Positions 36,120 through 46,984 of a DNA stretch of 64,000 nt are shown one piece after another. The translations under genes were made by a program, and so were the position numbers. This stretch comes from Cryptomeria japonica (taxonomy: Eukaryota; Streptophyta; Pinopsida; Cupressales; Cupressaceae). Numbering within the stretch: the stretch's first letter is position 1; each line of letters opens with the position of its first letter. Under the pieces are notes generated by a model, which saw nothing but the letters and a program-made list of their open reading frames with translations, did no database searches and was not told the origin of the DNA. The stretch lies in contig NW_026729139.1 in assembly GCF_030272615.1 (NCBI RefSeq), positions 114,239-178,238 of the forward strand, read 5' to 3'.

Positions 36120-36219
36120 TTATGAAATATTTTATTCTTAATCATGTTCTAAGACATCGTTTTTCTTATTTTTGCTTCCCATTTACATTTCTTTGCCCAC
36201 ATTTGCAATGACTATTTTT
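36120..36219 (+). repeat. Partial copy of receptor-kinase distal promoter block
   Basis: TATTTTATTCTTAATCATG, then GACATC, TTTGCTTCCCAT and TTTCTTTGCCC.CATTTG match 12970-13090 in order. The block is cut at CTATTTTT by the adjoining MITE. Confidence 0.6.
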
Positions 36220-36431
36220 GGTGGGCTGACTTAAACAAAACACTAAGCATTGACTTAGTACATGCTATTGAATGGGCAATGTCTATCCAACACTCATATT
36301 TTACTATTGACCGTATTTAATAATTAGTTGAAAAATAAATGATTGTTATATTTTAATTATTAATTAATTAACATAGTCCATGATACAATATGAGTGCTGC
36401 ATAGACAAAGGTTATCGAATGTGAGCCCACC
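36220..36431. mobile_element. MITE-like element, 212 bp
   Basis: Termini GGTGGGCTGAC and GTGAGCCCACC are inverted. A second inner pair (TGTCTATCCAACACTCATATT and its counterpart at 36385-36412) continues the inverted repeat. The centre is AT-rich. The left arm contains ACTAAGCATTGACTTAGT, itself a small palindrome that recurs in reverse complement at 45870-45890. TTT lies on both sides as a possible target duplication. Confidence 0.6.
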
Positions 36432-37297
36432 TTTAAATTTTATTTCTGTTTAGTTTGATCATTTCATTTGATATGTCCGTGTTTATCTGACAACGAAAAC
36501 GAACCTCTACTAATAGTATTTTTTCCCATTCTAAATGACAATGCAAATGTAGGTACCTATGCTATATTTTTACACCGAGAGGCGTTCCTACAGCTGCAGC
36601 AGGGGGGAGTGAAGGCATCCGTGTATACACTAAAGAAAACTAAAAAAGAAACCAAAGTAACTGACATCTTATGGAATGTGAATTGTTTTGTATTCCGGCA
36701 GTTACAAACATCATTCCTTACTGTCACATAGAATTTGAATCTATTCAAATGCTAAGCGATTCACAAAGCTTATATTATGCACATCCCATTTCCTCTTTTT
36801 CTAAGCTAAATCCATTTCAATTGTGAAAAGCATCGCAGTCTCCATATTCTGGCACTTATTTGTTGCAAAATACACAAGAGTAGATCCAAATACATATTCA
36901 AATCAAGAAGGTGGAGAAGACTGTGTTGAACATTATAGTCTCAGGCCACATGAAGACACGCTTAGGAAGCCACCTCTTCTCAGGCCACATGCTTTTGCAT
37001 GGCATATCAAGCATGTTTGTATTCATATAATTTGTTTTACAGAAATAATTTTTTGTAAGGCAGGATTTAGAAAACCATTGAAATTTTTCTTTGTGCCTTA
37101 ATTGTTATGGGTTTAATTCTATAGTGGGAAAATTTGGAAAAGAATTCTGTAGTGATACTGTGGTGCTCTGTTAGGATTATTGTAATGTGGGACCAATGTG
37201 ATTTTTTTGGATGAATATAGTGAACTTCGAAATATATTATTAGTATTGTTTTTGTTTTTTGTTTTTGTATTTTTAAATTTTATTTGTTATTTTTAGA
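36432..37297. other. Open frames of doubtful coding value
   Basis: Two plus-strand frames (about 36468-36731 and 36823-37101) are open for 87 and 92 codons but show no domain I recognise. The second contains a short internal duplication around CTCAGGCCACATG. They could be parts of exons upstream of the possible exon at 37298, but I cannot support a gene model. Confidence 0.35.
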
Positions 37298-37441
37298 TAG
37301 CGACAGATTTGTATTCGATAGAGAAAACTATACAGTACACACTTTAAAAGTAATTGAACCAGTATATGGAAGCATTCGTTGGACAAAAGATAAAGGAGGT
37401 ACTCCTGTAACCTCCAAGAAGGGCATCCATGGTCTCTATCA
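37298..37441 (+). CDS. Possible orphan exon, unidentified protein
   Basis: A 48-codon open stretch (SDRFVFDRENYTVHTLKVIE, then GSIRWTKDKGGTPVTSKKG) is bounded by a T-rich tract ending TTATTTTTAG and by CAG followed by GTGTGA. Codon-like composition and the flanking splice signals suggest a real or recently dead exon. I do not recognise the family. No convincing partner exons were found on either side, so it may be a gene fragment carried by duplication. Confidence 0.35.
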
Positions 37442-38519
37442 GGTGTGAATCCATTATAAATAATACAAATAAGTCAATATTGAATCCAAGTCTCTATTGA
37501 TTCAAATGTATGGATACATATTATTTTTTGGTATTCCTTTGTATAGTGGTAAAAAAATATGTTTATTGAGTGTCTTTGCAATCAGATAGCATATCATAAT
37601 TATAATTATTTGAACTATTACTAATTTTTGACTGTTTTTTCAAGGATCCGACTGTTCCCTTTCTTTGAACAGTTCAGGTAATAGACAAGCCATCCCAACA
37701 TCATAGCTTTGAGAATGAATCAACTTCAAGAAGTTTGATGTTTCTACATATTCATTGAAGCATATTCAATGATGGTGTTTTAAGTAGATTATTATCTATT
37801 TTATACTATCAAGATTTTATATCATATATTTAATATAAATTAATTGTAAATCATATTAATAATGGTTCCAATTGAATCTATGAATACAATTTGCTAATTT
37901 GAATATATTGTAAAGTTGGACATTTTTTTGGTGGTCAATTTTCTTGTCGATAAATATGTCTATCTCATATAGATTAACAATAGAAAATCAATGTCAATTA
38001 ATATTTTTACAATGCATTCAAAATTTTCTCTCATAAGAGATCCAAATGAATTATACAATACTTATAAATTTTACCACTTGTGTAGTAGCAAGGATAGATA
38101 GAAAGGTTGATTAAGATTCTTTCATGATTTTAGGACTTTAAGTTTATTTTTGTGAAAAGTTTGATTGATAAGAACTTACCAATTGCTTACAAGGTTTGAG
38201 CTCAATATATTCAATTACCACCATCTTAGTCATGGATATGCACATGTAACTTATTTTGAATATTTCATAAAATTTATATAAATTATAGTATATACTATTT
38301 TGTAAAATTTCATGTTTTTGGGTTTAAAAATGAAAATTTGTTTTAATAGATTTATTAAAATTTTAAATTTATTTTTGGTTTTGTATTTTCTTAAATTATT
38401 ATATCCATTTGAAATTAATTAAAACACATTGTAAATTTACAAATATGTGACTCACTAAACTTGGGGTTCTATCTTTAATACCAAGGTTCTATCCCTATCC
38501 CAAACCTTGAATCTAATTC
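37442..38519. other. AT-rich stretch, no gene
   Basis: No open frame or repeat of note up to the first CCCTAA-type motifs. Confidence 0.55.
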
Positions 38520-41405
38520 TAATCTTATTGATGATCCAAACCCTAACCCTAATCATAATTCTATCCCTAACCCTTCTCAAACCCTAACCATAACCTTAAT
38601 CATAATTATTATTTTCCTAATCTATATATAAATGAATCCAAGCATTATAGCACAATAGTAACCCTAATTCTAGCCTAACCATAACCCTAAGTAAATCTAA
38701 CCATAACCGTAAATATACTTGAATCATAATTCTAATTAAGCTATAACTTGAGCTATATTTAAACCCTAAAACTAAAGTTACAATCTTAACCATAACCCTA
38801 AACCCTAACCCTAACAATAATACTTAGTTTTAACCCTAAAACCTAATCCTAACCATAACCATAACCCTAACCCTAACCCAAACCCATACCCAAACCCTAA
38901 CCCTAACCAAAACCCAAAACATATCCTTAATCCTAAGAGTAAATCCTATCCATAATCCTAATCCTAACCCTAAACCCTAACTCAAACCATTACCCTAACC
39001 CTATCCTTAATCTTAAACCCTAACATTAACCGTAATCCTCACCCTAACCCTAAGCCTAAACCTAACTCAAACCATGATATTAATAATGACCCTAGCTCGA
39101 ATCCTAACCCTAACCTTGACCCAAACCCTAATCTTAACCTTGACCCTAGCTTGATGTAAACCCTAACCCTAACCATAATCCTAACTATGACCCTAAGCCT
39201 AAGCCTAACCATCATCCTAAACCTAACCTTAATGCCAAACATGATGTAAACAATAAACTTAACCATAATCCTAATCATAATCCTAACCCCAACCCTAATC
39301 CTAACTCTAACCTAACCATAATCCTAAACCCTAACCTTGACAACAATCCTGCCCTATATGTAACCCTAATTCAAATTGAGATTTTATCATAATCTATTCC
39401 TAACCTTAGCCTAGCTCAAACCCTAATCCTAATAGAACATTAATACCAATTTAACCCTAACCTTAATGTAATTGAACCATAACCCTAATTTTAACCCTAA
39501 CTTTGATGTAAACCCTAAACATAATTGTAACCCTAACACTAAACCCTAACCATAAACTTAAGTTCCTTAACAGTAAACCTTAACCCTAACCATAATCCTA
39601 TTTTGAACGTCAACCATAACCCTCAAGTAACCTTGATTGTAAATCCAACCTATGATTGACATTATCCCCAATCTTTATGCTAACATAACCCATAACCCTA
39701 ATTGAATTCTAATGCTAACCTTCAAACAAAGCTCTATTAATTTAGTTGTAATGCTAACCTTAATCCTAATTAAACCCTATCCCTAACCCTAATACTGATT
39801 CTAATTGAACCTGAATCTTTACCGCAAGCATTATCCTACAATAATAACTCTAATCGTTACTAAAACCACTTACAATTATTATTTTATCTATAATACTATT
39901 ACACCCTCTAATCCGGACCCTAACTCTATAATGACCCTAAACCTAACTTTATATCTAACCCTAACCCTAACAACCCTAATCCTAACCCAAACCCTAACTC
40001 TTATAGCTATCATCACATACTATCTTTCATTGCAATCTTAAGCCTAACCCTAACCCTAATCCTAATTTTAATTCTAACCCTAACCCTAATTTAAATTATA
40101 ATCACTATTTATAATCTTTAAACCTTACCCTAATTATAATCACTAATACTAACCCTAAACCTAACCCTAATTATAACCCTTACACTAATTATAATTATAA
40201 GCCTAACCCTAACCCTAATTCTAACCCTCACCCTAATTCTAACCCTCACCCTAATTCTAACCCTAACCCTAACTCTAATTTTAATTATAATCAATAATTA
40301 TAATCTTTAACGCTAACGCTAATTATAATTATAACCCTAACCCTAACCCTAATTCTAACCTTAACCCTAACCCTAACCTAACTGTAACCCTAAACCCTAA
40401 ACCTAACAATAATACTTAGTCTTAACCCTAAAACCTAATCCTAACCATAACCCTAACAACATGCTTTATCCTTGAATCCTAACCCTTCTTGAGTCATAAC
40501 ATGAACTGTAACCTTAATTTAGTTGTAATGCTAACCCTAATCCTAATTAAACCCTATCCCTAACCCTAATACTGATTCTAATTGAACTTGAACTTGAACT
40601 TGAACCCTTACCCCAAGCATTATCCTACAATAATAACTATAATCGTTAACTAAAACCAATTATAACTATTATTTTATCTATAATACTATAACTCCCTCTA
40701 ATCTAGACCCTAACCCTAACAACCCTAATCTTGACCCAAACCCTAACTCTCATAGCTATCATAATAGACTATCTTTCTATGCAATCTTAACCCTAACCCT
40801 AACCCTAATCCTAATTATTATTCTAGACCTAACTCTAACCCTAATCCTAATTTTAATTATAATCTTTAAACTTTACGCTAATTATAATCACTAAGACTAA
40901 CCCCAATACTAACCCTAAATCTAACAATGATCCTATACAAAAACCAAAACTTGATGGTAACCCTAACCATGATATACACCCTAACTGTTATCATATTCCT
41001 AACCCTAACCATGATATAAACCTTAACCCTGACCATAATACTAACCTTAATCCTAATCCAAAATATAACCACAAACTAAATCCTAATTCTAACCATACCC
41101 TCAGTTATAATTGTAACCCTGACACTAAACCCTAACCTTAACCATAAATTTAACCCTAATATTAAACCGTAACCATAACCCTAACCCTAACCATGATCCT
41201 AATTGTAATCCTAAACCTTAATGCTAACCATAATCCTAAACCAAAACCAAACCCTAGAACGTTGATGCTAACCCTAACCATGATATAAACCCTAAACATT
41301 ATCATAACCCTAACCCTAATCATAAATCTAACCTGAACCATGATGTAAACCTTAACCCTAACCATAACACTAACCTTAACCCTAATGCTAACCATAACCA
41401 TAATA
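38520..41405. repeat. Interstitial telomere-like array, mostly CCCTAA hexamers
   Basis: About 2.9 kb of degenerate CCCTAA/ACCCTA units. Consecutive units are mostly 6 bp apart (TTAGGG type on the other strand), with fewer 7-bp CCCTAAA units of the usual plant telomere. Variants include CCATAA, CCTTAA, TCCTAA and TTCTAA. Short perfect runs of three to four units occur, for example near 40340 and 40785. Longer blocks inside are duplicated with a 777-bp offset. The orientation is uniform. Open frames here are by-products of the repeat. Confidence 0.95.
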
Positions 41406-41721
41406 CTCGCAATTAAATAAAGATTTATATTATCATTAAATAAAGTTTAATATATCTTAGATTTTAGTATTTGCTTTGATCTTGCAACACATATATATTA
41501 TATAAAATAGTCTAAATAGATATTTAAAATTTCATATATCTCTACGTAATAATATAATAATATTGTAATATAATTTATTTTAGAACAAACAAATATAAAA
41601 TAATAATAATAATAATTGTAATAATAATATTACATATTATTGCAACAAACATTAATAATATAATATTATATAGTTCTATTTTGATTTTTTTTATTGTTTC
41701 CCATGTTGCGTCGTGATTGCT
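41406..41721. other. AT-rich flank of the satellite
   Basis: AAT- and TAATA-rich sequence with no gene. Confidence 0.6.
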
Positions 41722-41870
41722 ACTAGCTTACATATATTTGATTTTAATCAAATATATATACAATACGCCGAGAGATATCCTTATCGAGGCGCCTATTTTT
41801 ATCATGTACCTGAACTCTAATAGGCGCCTCGATAAGGATATCTCTTGGCGTATGATATATGTAAGCTAGT
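41722..41870. mobile_element. Strong foldback, 149 bp, MITE or hairpin RNA locus
   Basis: Outer arms ACTAGCTTACATATAT and ATATATGTAAGCTAGT are exact inverted copies. The inner arms (ATACGCC.AGAGATATCC, then TTATCGAGGCGCCTATT) pair with about one mismatch in 35 bp around a loop TTTATCATGTACCTGAACTC. The left arm carries an extra AT-rich insert (ATTTGATTTTAATCAAAT) absent from the right arm. Arm identity is much higher than elsewhere in this old DNA, so the element is young or kept paired. A transcript would form a long stable hairpin. Confidence 0.8.
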
Positions 41871-43140
41871 TTATTTATTTTTTTAGAGAATGTAGAGTCT
41901 CCTATTCAAGCCAATGAGCGAAATGCAAATATACAACTTTTTAAAAAGTAAAACACTAAATATTTTTCATTAAATTGAAACTTCCATTTTGTCTTTTTTC
42001 ATACGTTTTTCATGCATAACCTTTTTCATGCAATTATTAGTATGCAAATAATATAATTTTTTTTAATTTTAAATATTTTAAGGGTGGTTTACATTTTTTT
42101 CAAATATATATACAATAAATTAATTTAAATATTAAATTTTGTATTTTGATTTTTAAATTTTTTTAACAAATTTAAATATGAAAGTTTATTGTTTTTAACA
42201 AAATTTGTTAATTTAAATGATATTTTTCTTATATAATTTTTTATATATTCAAAAAAATTTAAGAGATCATTAAAAATATATTAATATTATTATTTAAATC
42301 ATTTTTTTATTTTTTTTTGTATCTTTATAATTTAAATTTTATGTTTAGAATTTAAGATTTATTTTTTAAATTTTAAAAAGTAATGAATGTAATATTAAAG
42401 ATGAAAACAATAAAGCTTCAAATAATTTAAAAATATTAATTTAATTTTAGATAATGAAGAGTTGGGTTGATTATAGTATTAAACTAAATATACAAAATGT
42501 ATAGATAATAAAATAAGAATATTTAACTGAAAATATCATAATTTATTCTCTATTTCTCATTTGGGATATGACTGTATTAATTTAATTTAATGAGGTTATA
42601 AGAAAATTATTAATAGATTAATTTAGTATGTTAGGGTTAGTGTTAGAGGTGTGATTATTAAAATTAGATACAAAATTAAGATTTTGGTTAAATAGTCTAA
42701 ATTTATTATGAATTTCAGGGCTGGAGATGTGATTTAATTGAAATTATGATAAGAATTTCTTTCATATTATAAATTTAATCTTAATATTCTTTTATTAAAT
42801 ATATTAATAATATATGTGTTATATTGAATAATTAGATATAATAGTTAATGTCTTATATTAATATTATATGAGTATGATAATATTTTTATGTTATAATATA
42901 ATTCTAATTTTAAAATATTATATTCAATATTTAAAATTTTAATTTGAACCTTAAATGCTAAAAAACCTTTAAAAAAATTATCACTCATAAATTTCAATAT
43001 AATAATATTTATAATGAATGGACTTGAAAGAGCACCACCCTTTGTATTAAAATATCAAATTTTTTAAAATAATATATTATTATAGGATTATTATTAATAT
43101 ATTTAAATTAAATTTCCCTTTTATGTTTGTTAATTTCAAA
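41871..43140. other. Very AT-rich stretch, no gene
   Basis: Long A/T runs and no coding or repeat structure that I can support. Confidence 0.6.
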
Positions 43141-43144
43141 TTAG

Positions 43145-43378
43145 TTGGCCTTTGGTCCTACTTTGTGCAGCGTCATCTTTTGAGGACTTTCTGAAAAGGT
43201 ATTATCATTGGAAATCCGACGGTCAGATCTAATTCTATGGTCACTGGAATTTGTAGTGGTGGTGTTGGTGGTTCTTTTAGGATCCTTTTAGTTTTTGTTA
43301 CTATCTTGGTGGGCCTAAGGCCTGATCTTTGTATTTCTGTGATTTCTTGAATAAATCTTTACTCCTTTTTTTCAAAAA
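43145..43378 (+). mobile_element. 5'-truncated LINE 3' tail
   Basis: A GC-richer, T/G-rich segment stands out in AT-rich surroundings and ends TCTTGAATAAATC, then TTTTTTTCAAAAAAATA. That is a poly(A)-type tail. It has no open frame. It fits the 3' UTR of a LINE truncated just after priming. Confidence 0.5.
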
Positions 43379-43551
43379 AATATATTTAAATTAAATTATA
43401 TTATTGTTAGTGTATTATGTTGATATTATATTATTTTATTATAATTAATATATTATTGTATTTTATTAATGTTATTATCAATATTATTTGTAATGTTTTA
43501 ACTATGACTAATTATCTATGAATATATAAATTGGAGAACGCTTGGAGGAAA

Positions 43552-43700
43552 CCCTTCGACCTGCGTTGTCCCTGGTCCTAGAGGTAGGCCTTCTACCACC
43601 ATTGTCCCTAGTCCTAAAGGTTGCCCTTCGGCCTGCGTTGTCCCTGGTCATGGAGGTCCTAGAGGTGGCCCTTCGGCCTGCGTTGTCCCTGGAGGTAGCC
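43552..43700 (+). repeat. Minisatellite of about 36 bp in ORF1
   Basis: Four units begin CTTCGGCCTGCGTTGTCCCTGG or a close variant at about 43553, 43590, 43626 and 43671. Lengths are 30-45 bp, all multiples of three. Each encodes a Pro/Gly/Arg-rich peptide of about twelve residues. Confidence 0.75.
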
Positions 43701-44568
43701 CTTGTGCTGTTAGTGGGGTTGTTAACAGTTCGTATGTGGATCGATTGGTTAAGGAGACTCGGTCATTCCCTGTTTGTCGCTTCATTGTTGTTAACTTGGA
43801 TGATGAAATGATTAATGAAATAGATCTAGTGGCCTCTAATCTATCTTCTCATGTGGTTATCTATCGATTTAAAGGCTTTTGGCCTAGTCTTTGAAGGCTT
43901 TATGATTGGGTCTCTAAACAATGGGAGCCCCTTATTTCAGACTTGGTGCAGATTTTTCCTTTGGCCAAGGGTTTCTTTGTTGCTAAGTTTGAAAATGTAG
44001 CTGACAGAAAGATTATTCTTTGCAATCATTGTTTTATTTGGGAGAACCATTACCATGGCATGAGGACTTTGTTCCTTTGTCTGAATGCTTTTGTAAGATG
44101 TCAATCTGGGTTAGACTCCCTAACTTCCCTCTTCACTTTTGGGTGGATCCACTTCTTGAGGTAGTGGGGGATGCTTTGGGAGATTTTTTGATGATAGATG
44201 ATGAGTCCTCTGATATCCTTCATTCTATCTACGCTCGTATCTTGGTGGACATTGATGCTTCTAAGGGGTTGCTTGGGGAGATTAAACTATCGACTCCCAA
44301 CGGTTTCTAGATCCAACCTCTAGATTATGAAGGCATTCCCTTCAGATGCAAAAGGTGCTTCAAGATAGGTTATGTAGTGGCTAAATGTGATTTACACAAA
44401 TTTAAAGCAAAGAAGCCTCCGTCTTGGTGGATTGGGGCTTCCTCCCACCATTACACGATGTTAAAGGGCTCTTCTCAGATGGGTACGGGGCCTGATATTT
44501 CTCCTAAAAATGTTGTTGAAGATTCTCCTCCTACCTCTAGTGAGATGGTTCGTTTGAATCCAATCAAC

Positions 44569-44952
44569 GGTTCGGAGTTGTCAAATGTTGTTGGATATGC
44601 CCTTGTTGTTGGTTTTGACAGGTCAGAGGGTGTTGTTCATGTGTCTAGGGAGGTTGTTGGAGTGGTCCATGTGCCTGTTATTTTTTCCAGGGGTGTTTCT
44701 GACCCAGGTTCTTCTATGCCCGCTGGAGCTTCGTTGCTTGCTGGCTATCCCTTAGTCGGTGGTTCAGAGGTGTCAAATGTTGTTGGATCTGCCCTTGTTG
44801 CTGGTTTTGATAGGTTTGAGGGTGTTGTTCATGTGTCAAGGGAGGTTGTTGGAGTGGTCTATGTGCCTATTGTTGTTTCTAGGGGTGTTTCTGGCCCAAG
44901 TCCTGCTCTGCCTGTTGGAGCTTCGTTGCTTGTTGGCTATCCCTCAACTGCT
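44569..44952 (+). repeat. 192-bp tandem duplication in ORF1
   Basis: Two head-to-tail units of exactly 192 bp (64 codons), starting GGTTCGGAG at 44569 and GGTTCAGAG at 44761, differ at roughly one in ten positions. The frame is kept in both. Each unit encodes repeats rich in Val and Gly with GVVHVSREVVGVV. Confidence 0.9.
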
Positions 44953-45410
44953 GATTTTCCTGTGTTAAATTCATTGGAGTGGAAAGATGAGGTTGCTAAA
45001 GTTGAAGATGGTTGGATAACGGTAAAAGGTAAATGGTCTAAGAGGTCCTCGCCTGCTTTTGACATGAACCTTCGATCCCACATGAAGGGTCCCAAAGGGA
45101 AATCCTAAGTGTGGGGGTCATCTTAACCCTTGTGGGTAGTTGTGCTCTATTTGTTTTGGGGTGCCTGTAGTTCCTCAGGCAGCTTGTCTCTTTGGGGTTT
45201 ATACCCTTTCTTTATCTGGTAGGCTTGTTGGTTTTCTATGTCTATTCTTTTTCACAACTTCGTTGTTGGAAGCTGTTGGGTCAGTTGTGCTGGTTTTTTG
45301 TTGTGGTTTTCATTTTTAATATCTTTGCACAACTTGCTTTGTTGGGATCTAGATCCTAGTACAATCTTTTGAATTTCGGGTCCCTTCAAAATCTATTTTC
45401 CCTTATTCAA

Positions 45411-45854
45411 AAACATTTATTTATTTTTTTACAAATATAAAATTTTAAATAACAAATTTTTATTTTTACTTTCAATCTAGAAACCCTACCTCCATATTTT
45501 TATTATAATATAATTATTTATTTTGTTATTTTTATATATTAAATTTAAAGAAAAGAAAAAAGAAAAAAGAAAAAAAATTATTTTCTACCAAACCTAGTTG
45601 ATAAACGCCTCCAACAAATTTTATATAGTTTGACAAAATATATATATAATTTCTCATCTTGAATTCTTTTAAAAATATATTTTTATTAAATTCACATATT
45701 ACTTTACTTGTATTACCTGTTAAAGATGTTAAAGCAGAAATATAAAATGGAGTGAATAAGCCCTCACAGTAGCTCTGAATAGATCATGTCACCCCGAGCC
45801 CGAGGTACAATAGAAATGGTCCAACTAAACCGAAACGGAATTTAAAGTTGGGTC
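45411..45854. other. AT-rich stretch, no gene
   Basis: Poly(A)/poly(T)-rich DNA between the LINE tail and the receptor-kinase upstream region. No feature supported. Confidence 0.5.
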
Positions 45855-46411
45855 CACATAAGACAGCATACACTAAGTCAATGCTTAGTGTGTGTTGTTT
45901 AAGGCTGGCCATTTTTGGCGACATTTCAGGAGAGAAAATCAATGGCGATTATTTAGGAGAGGAAGTCAATTAATGGTGGAATTTTAGTTACTTGTTAAAT
46001 ACGGGAAATCAGCAGAGTAACATATGTATTCCTTTTTCTCCTTTCTTTGATGACATTTTTTCATTTTTAAATGTAATATTTCTCTACTTATTCAATCAAA
46101 TAGCTGTCAACGAGTTAAAATAAACATTTATTTTCATGGATGAGCATGGATCTTCGATGTCAAATCTTTTCATTTTAGAAACGTTAAATCTTTTCCCCAA
46201 AGAAAAAAAATTTCACGTTGGATGATTGAAAATAAAATATAATATATTCTGCGTAATTCTTGGAAAATGATATAGTTCTCCCTTGCACATTGACATGAAC
46301 AACGGATGGAATATTTTCTTTAGGACCCAGTGTAAGCAATAAAAAACCCAACTTTTATAATATAACTCAAAATGTCGATGCCCCACCTTAGTATGCATGA
46401 GAGTTGCTGGC
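45855..46411 (+). promoter_or_regulatory. Receptor-kinase upstream region with repeated blocks
   Basis: Distal block 45914-46020 recurs at 13098-13235, and proximal block 46068-46340 recurs at 23930-24430. Before them, CACTAAGTCAATGCTTAGTG (45871-45890) and GTTTAAGGCTGGCC match one end of the 36.2-kb MITE in reverse complement, so a MITE fragment abuts the block. No single TATA can be assigned with confidence. The original link to the gene is now interrupted by an LTR. Confidence 0.6.
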
Positions 46412-46931
46412 TATTAGAAATTAGGATCTAAGGATACTAATCATTATAAACAAGATTATAAAGTAAATGAAATATGAAACATACATGCAAAATGTACACA
46501 TTACACAAGATATACATGGGAAAACCCTTTCGGGTAAAAAACCCCATAAAGCATCATTTAATTAAAACACTTACAAATATAGTCTATAATAAAATAGACA
46601 TGAACCTGGGGACACTCCTCTAATACTTCCACATGGCCAATAATACCTCATGTGCATAGTGATACAACTCACCATAAAGCTCCAAATTCACACACCTCTC
46701 AAATGAGAGAGAACCTCCTTAAATATAGGAGGAAGGGTGACTTCACTAGTCACACCTTTTCAATAACCCCCACTCATAAATAATTAATAGTCTAATAGTT
46801 ATTAGATTATAATTATTTCAAATGGGATATGCTTATAAAGCATATAATATATAAGGTTTTATAACCTTATATTAGAACATTATATATAAATTTTATAAGA
46901 ATGTGATCCCTAATAACATTATGTTCTAACA
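46412..46931 (-). mobile_element. 520-bp solo Copia-type LTR upstream of kinase ATG
   Basis: On the minus strand it begins TGTTAGAACA and ends TTTCTAATA (the final pair presumably CA mutated to TA). It is flanked by CTGGC (46407-46411) and CTAGC (46932-46936), a 4/5 target duplication. It holds a CCTATATTTAAGG TATA box and the ACCCGAAAGGGTTTTCCCATG region typical of Copia LTR R/U5. It lies only 53 bp before the receptor-kinase ATG and points away from it. No internal element sequence remains. Confidence 0.75.
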
Positions 46932-46984
46932 CTAGCACTCTTTCTCATTGATTCGCTTCCTGCTTGCAATCTCCATTGATCATC

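Larger units (their letters stand above)
43542..45108 (+). pseudogene. LINE ORF1 with internal repeats
   Basis: The N-terminus is a Pro/Gly/Arg-rich repeat. DUF4283 follows (PLAKGFFVAKFENVADRKII, then SIWVRLPNFPLHFWVDPLLE, and ARILVDIDASKGLLGEIKLS). A zinc knuckle CKRCFKIGYVVAKC comes next, in which the usual His is Tyr. The C-terminal half contains a 64-residue tandem duplication, then VEDGWITVKGKWSKR near the end. One frameshift lies near 44030, with stops near 43893 and 44308. From 44377 to 45108 the frame is fully open (243 codons). Confidence 0.75.
43530..45410 (+). mobile_element. ORF1-only LINE (half-L1-like)
   Basis: ORF1 is followed immediately after its TAA (45108) by about 300 bp of T/G-rich 3' UTR ending near TTATTCAAAAACATTT. 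No endonuclease, RT or RNase H is present. The flanks are AT-rich on both sides. Layout matches the element at 8.3-9.9 kb. The known parallel is mammalian HAL1, an L1 derivative with ORF1 alone. A target-site duplication was not identified. Confidence 0.6.

Noticed and set aside
36468-37101. 87- and 92-aa frames as exons of one gene with the 37.3-kb exon
   Set aside because: No recognisable domain and no splice sites joining them in a common frame.
39039-41401. Open frames in the telomere-like array
   Set aside because: Produced by the repeat (MVRVRV- or NPNP-type peptides); no start context or domain.
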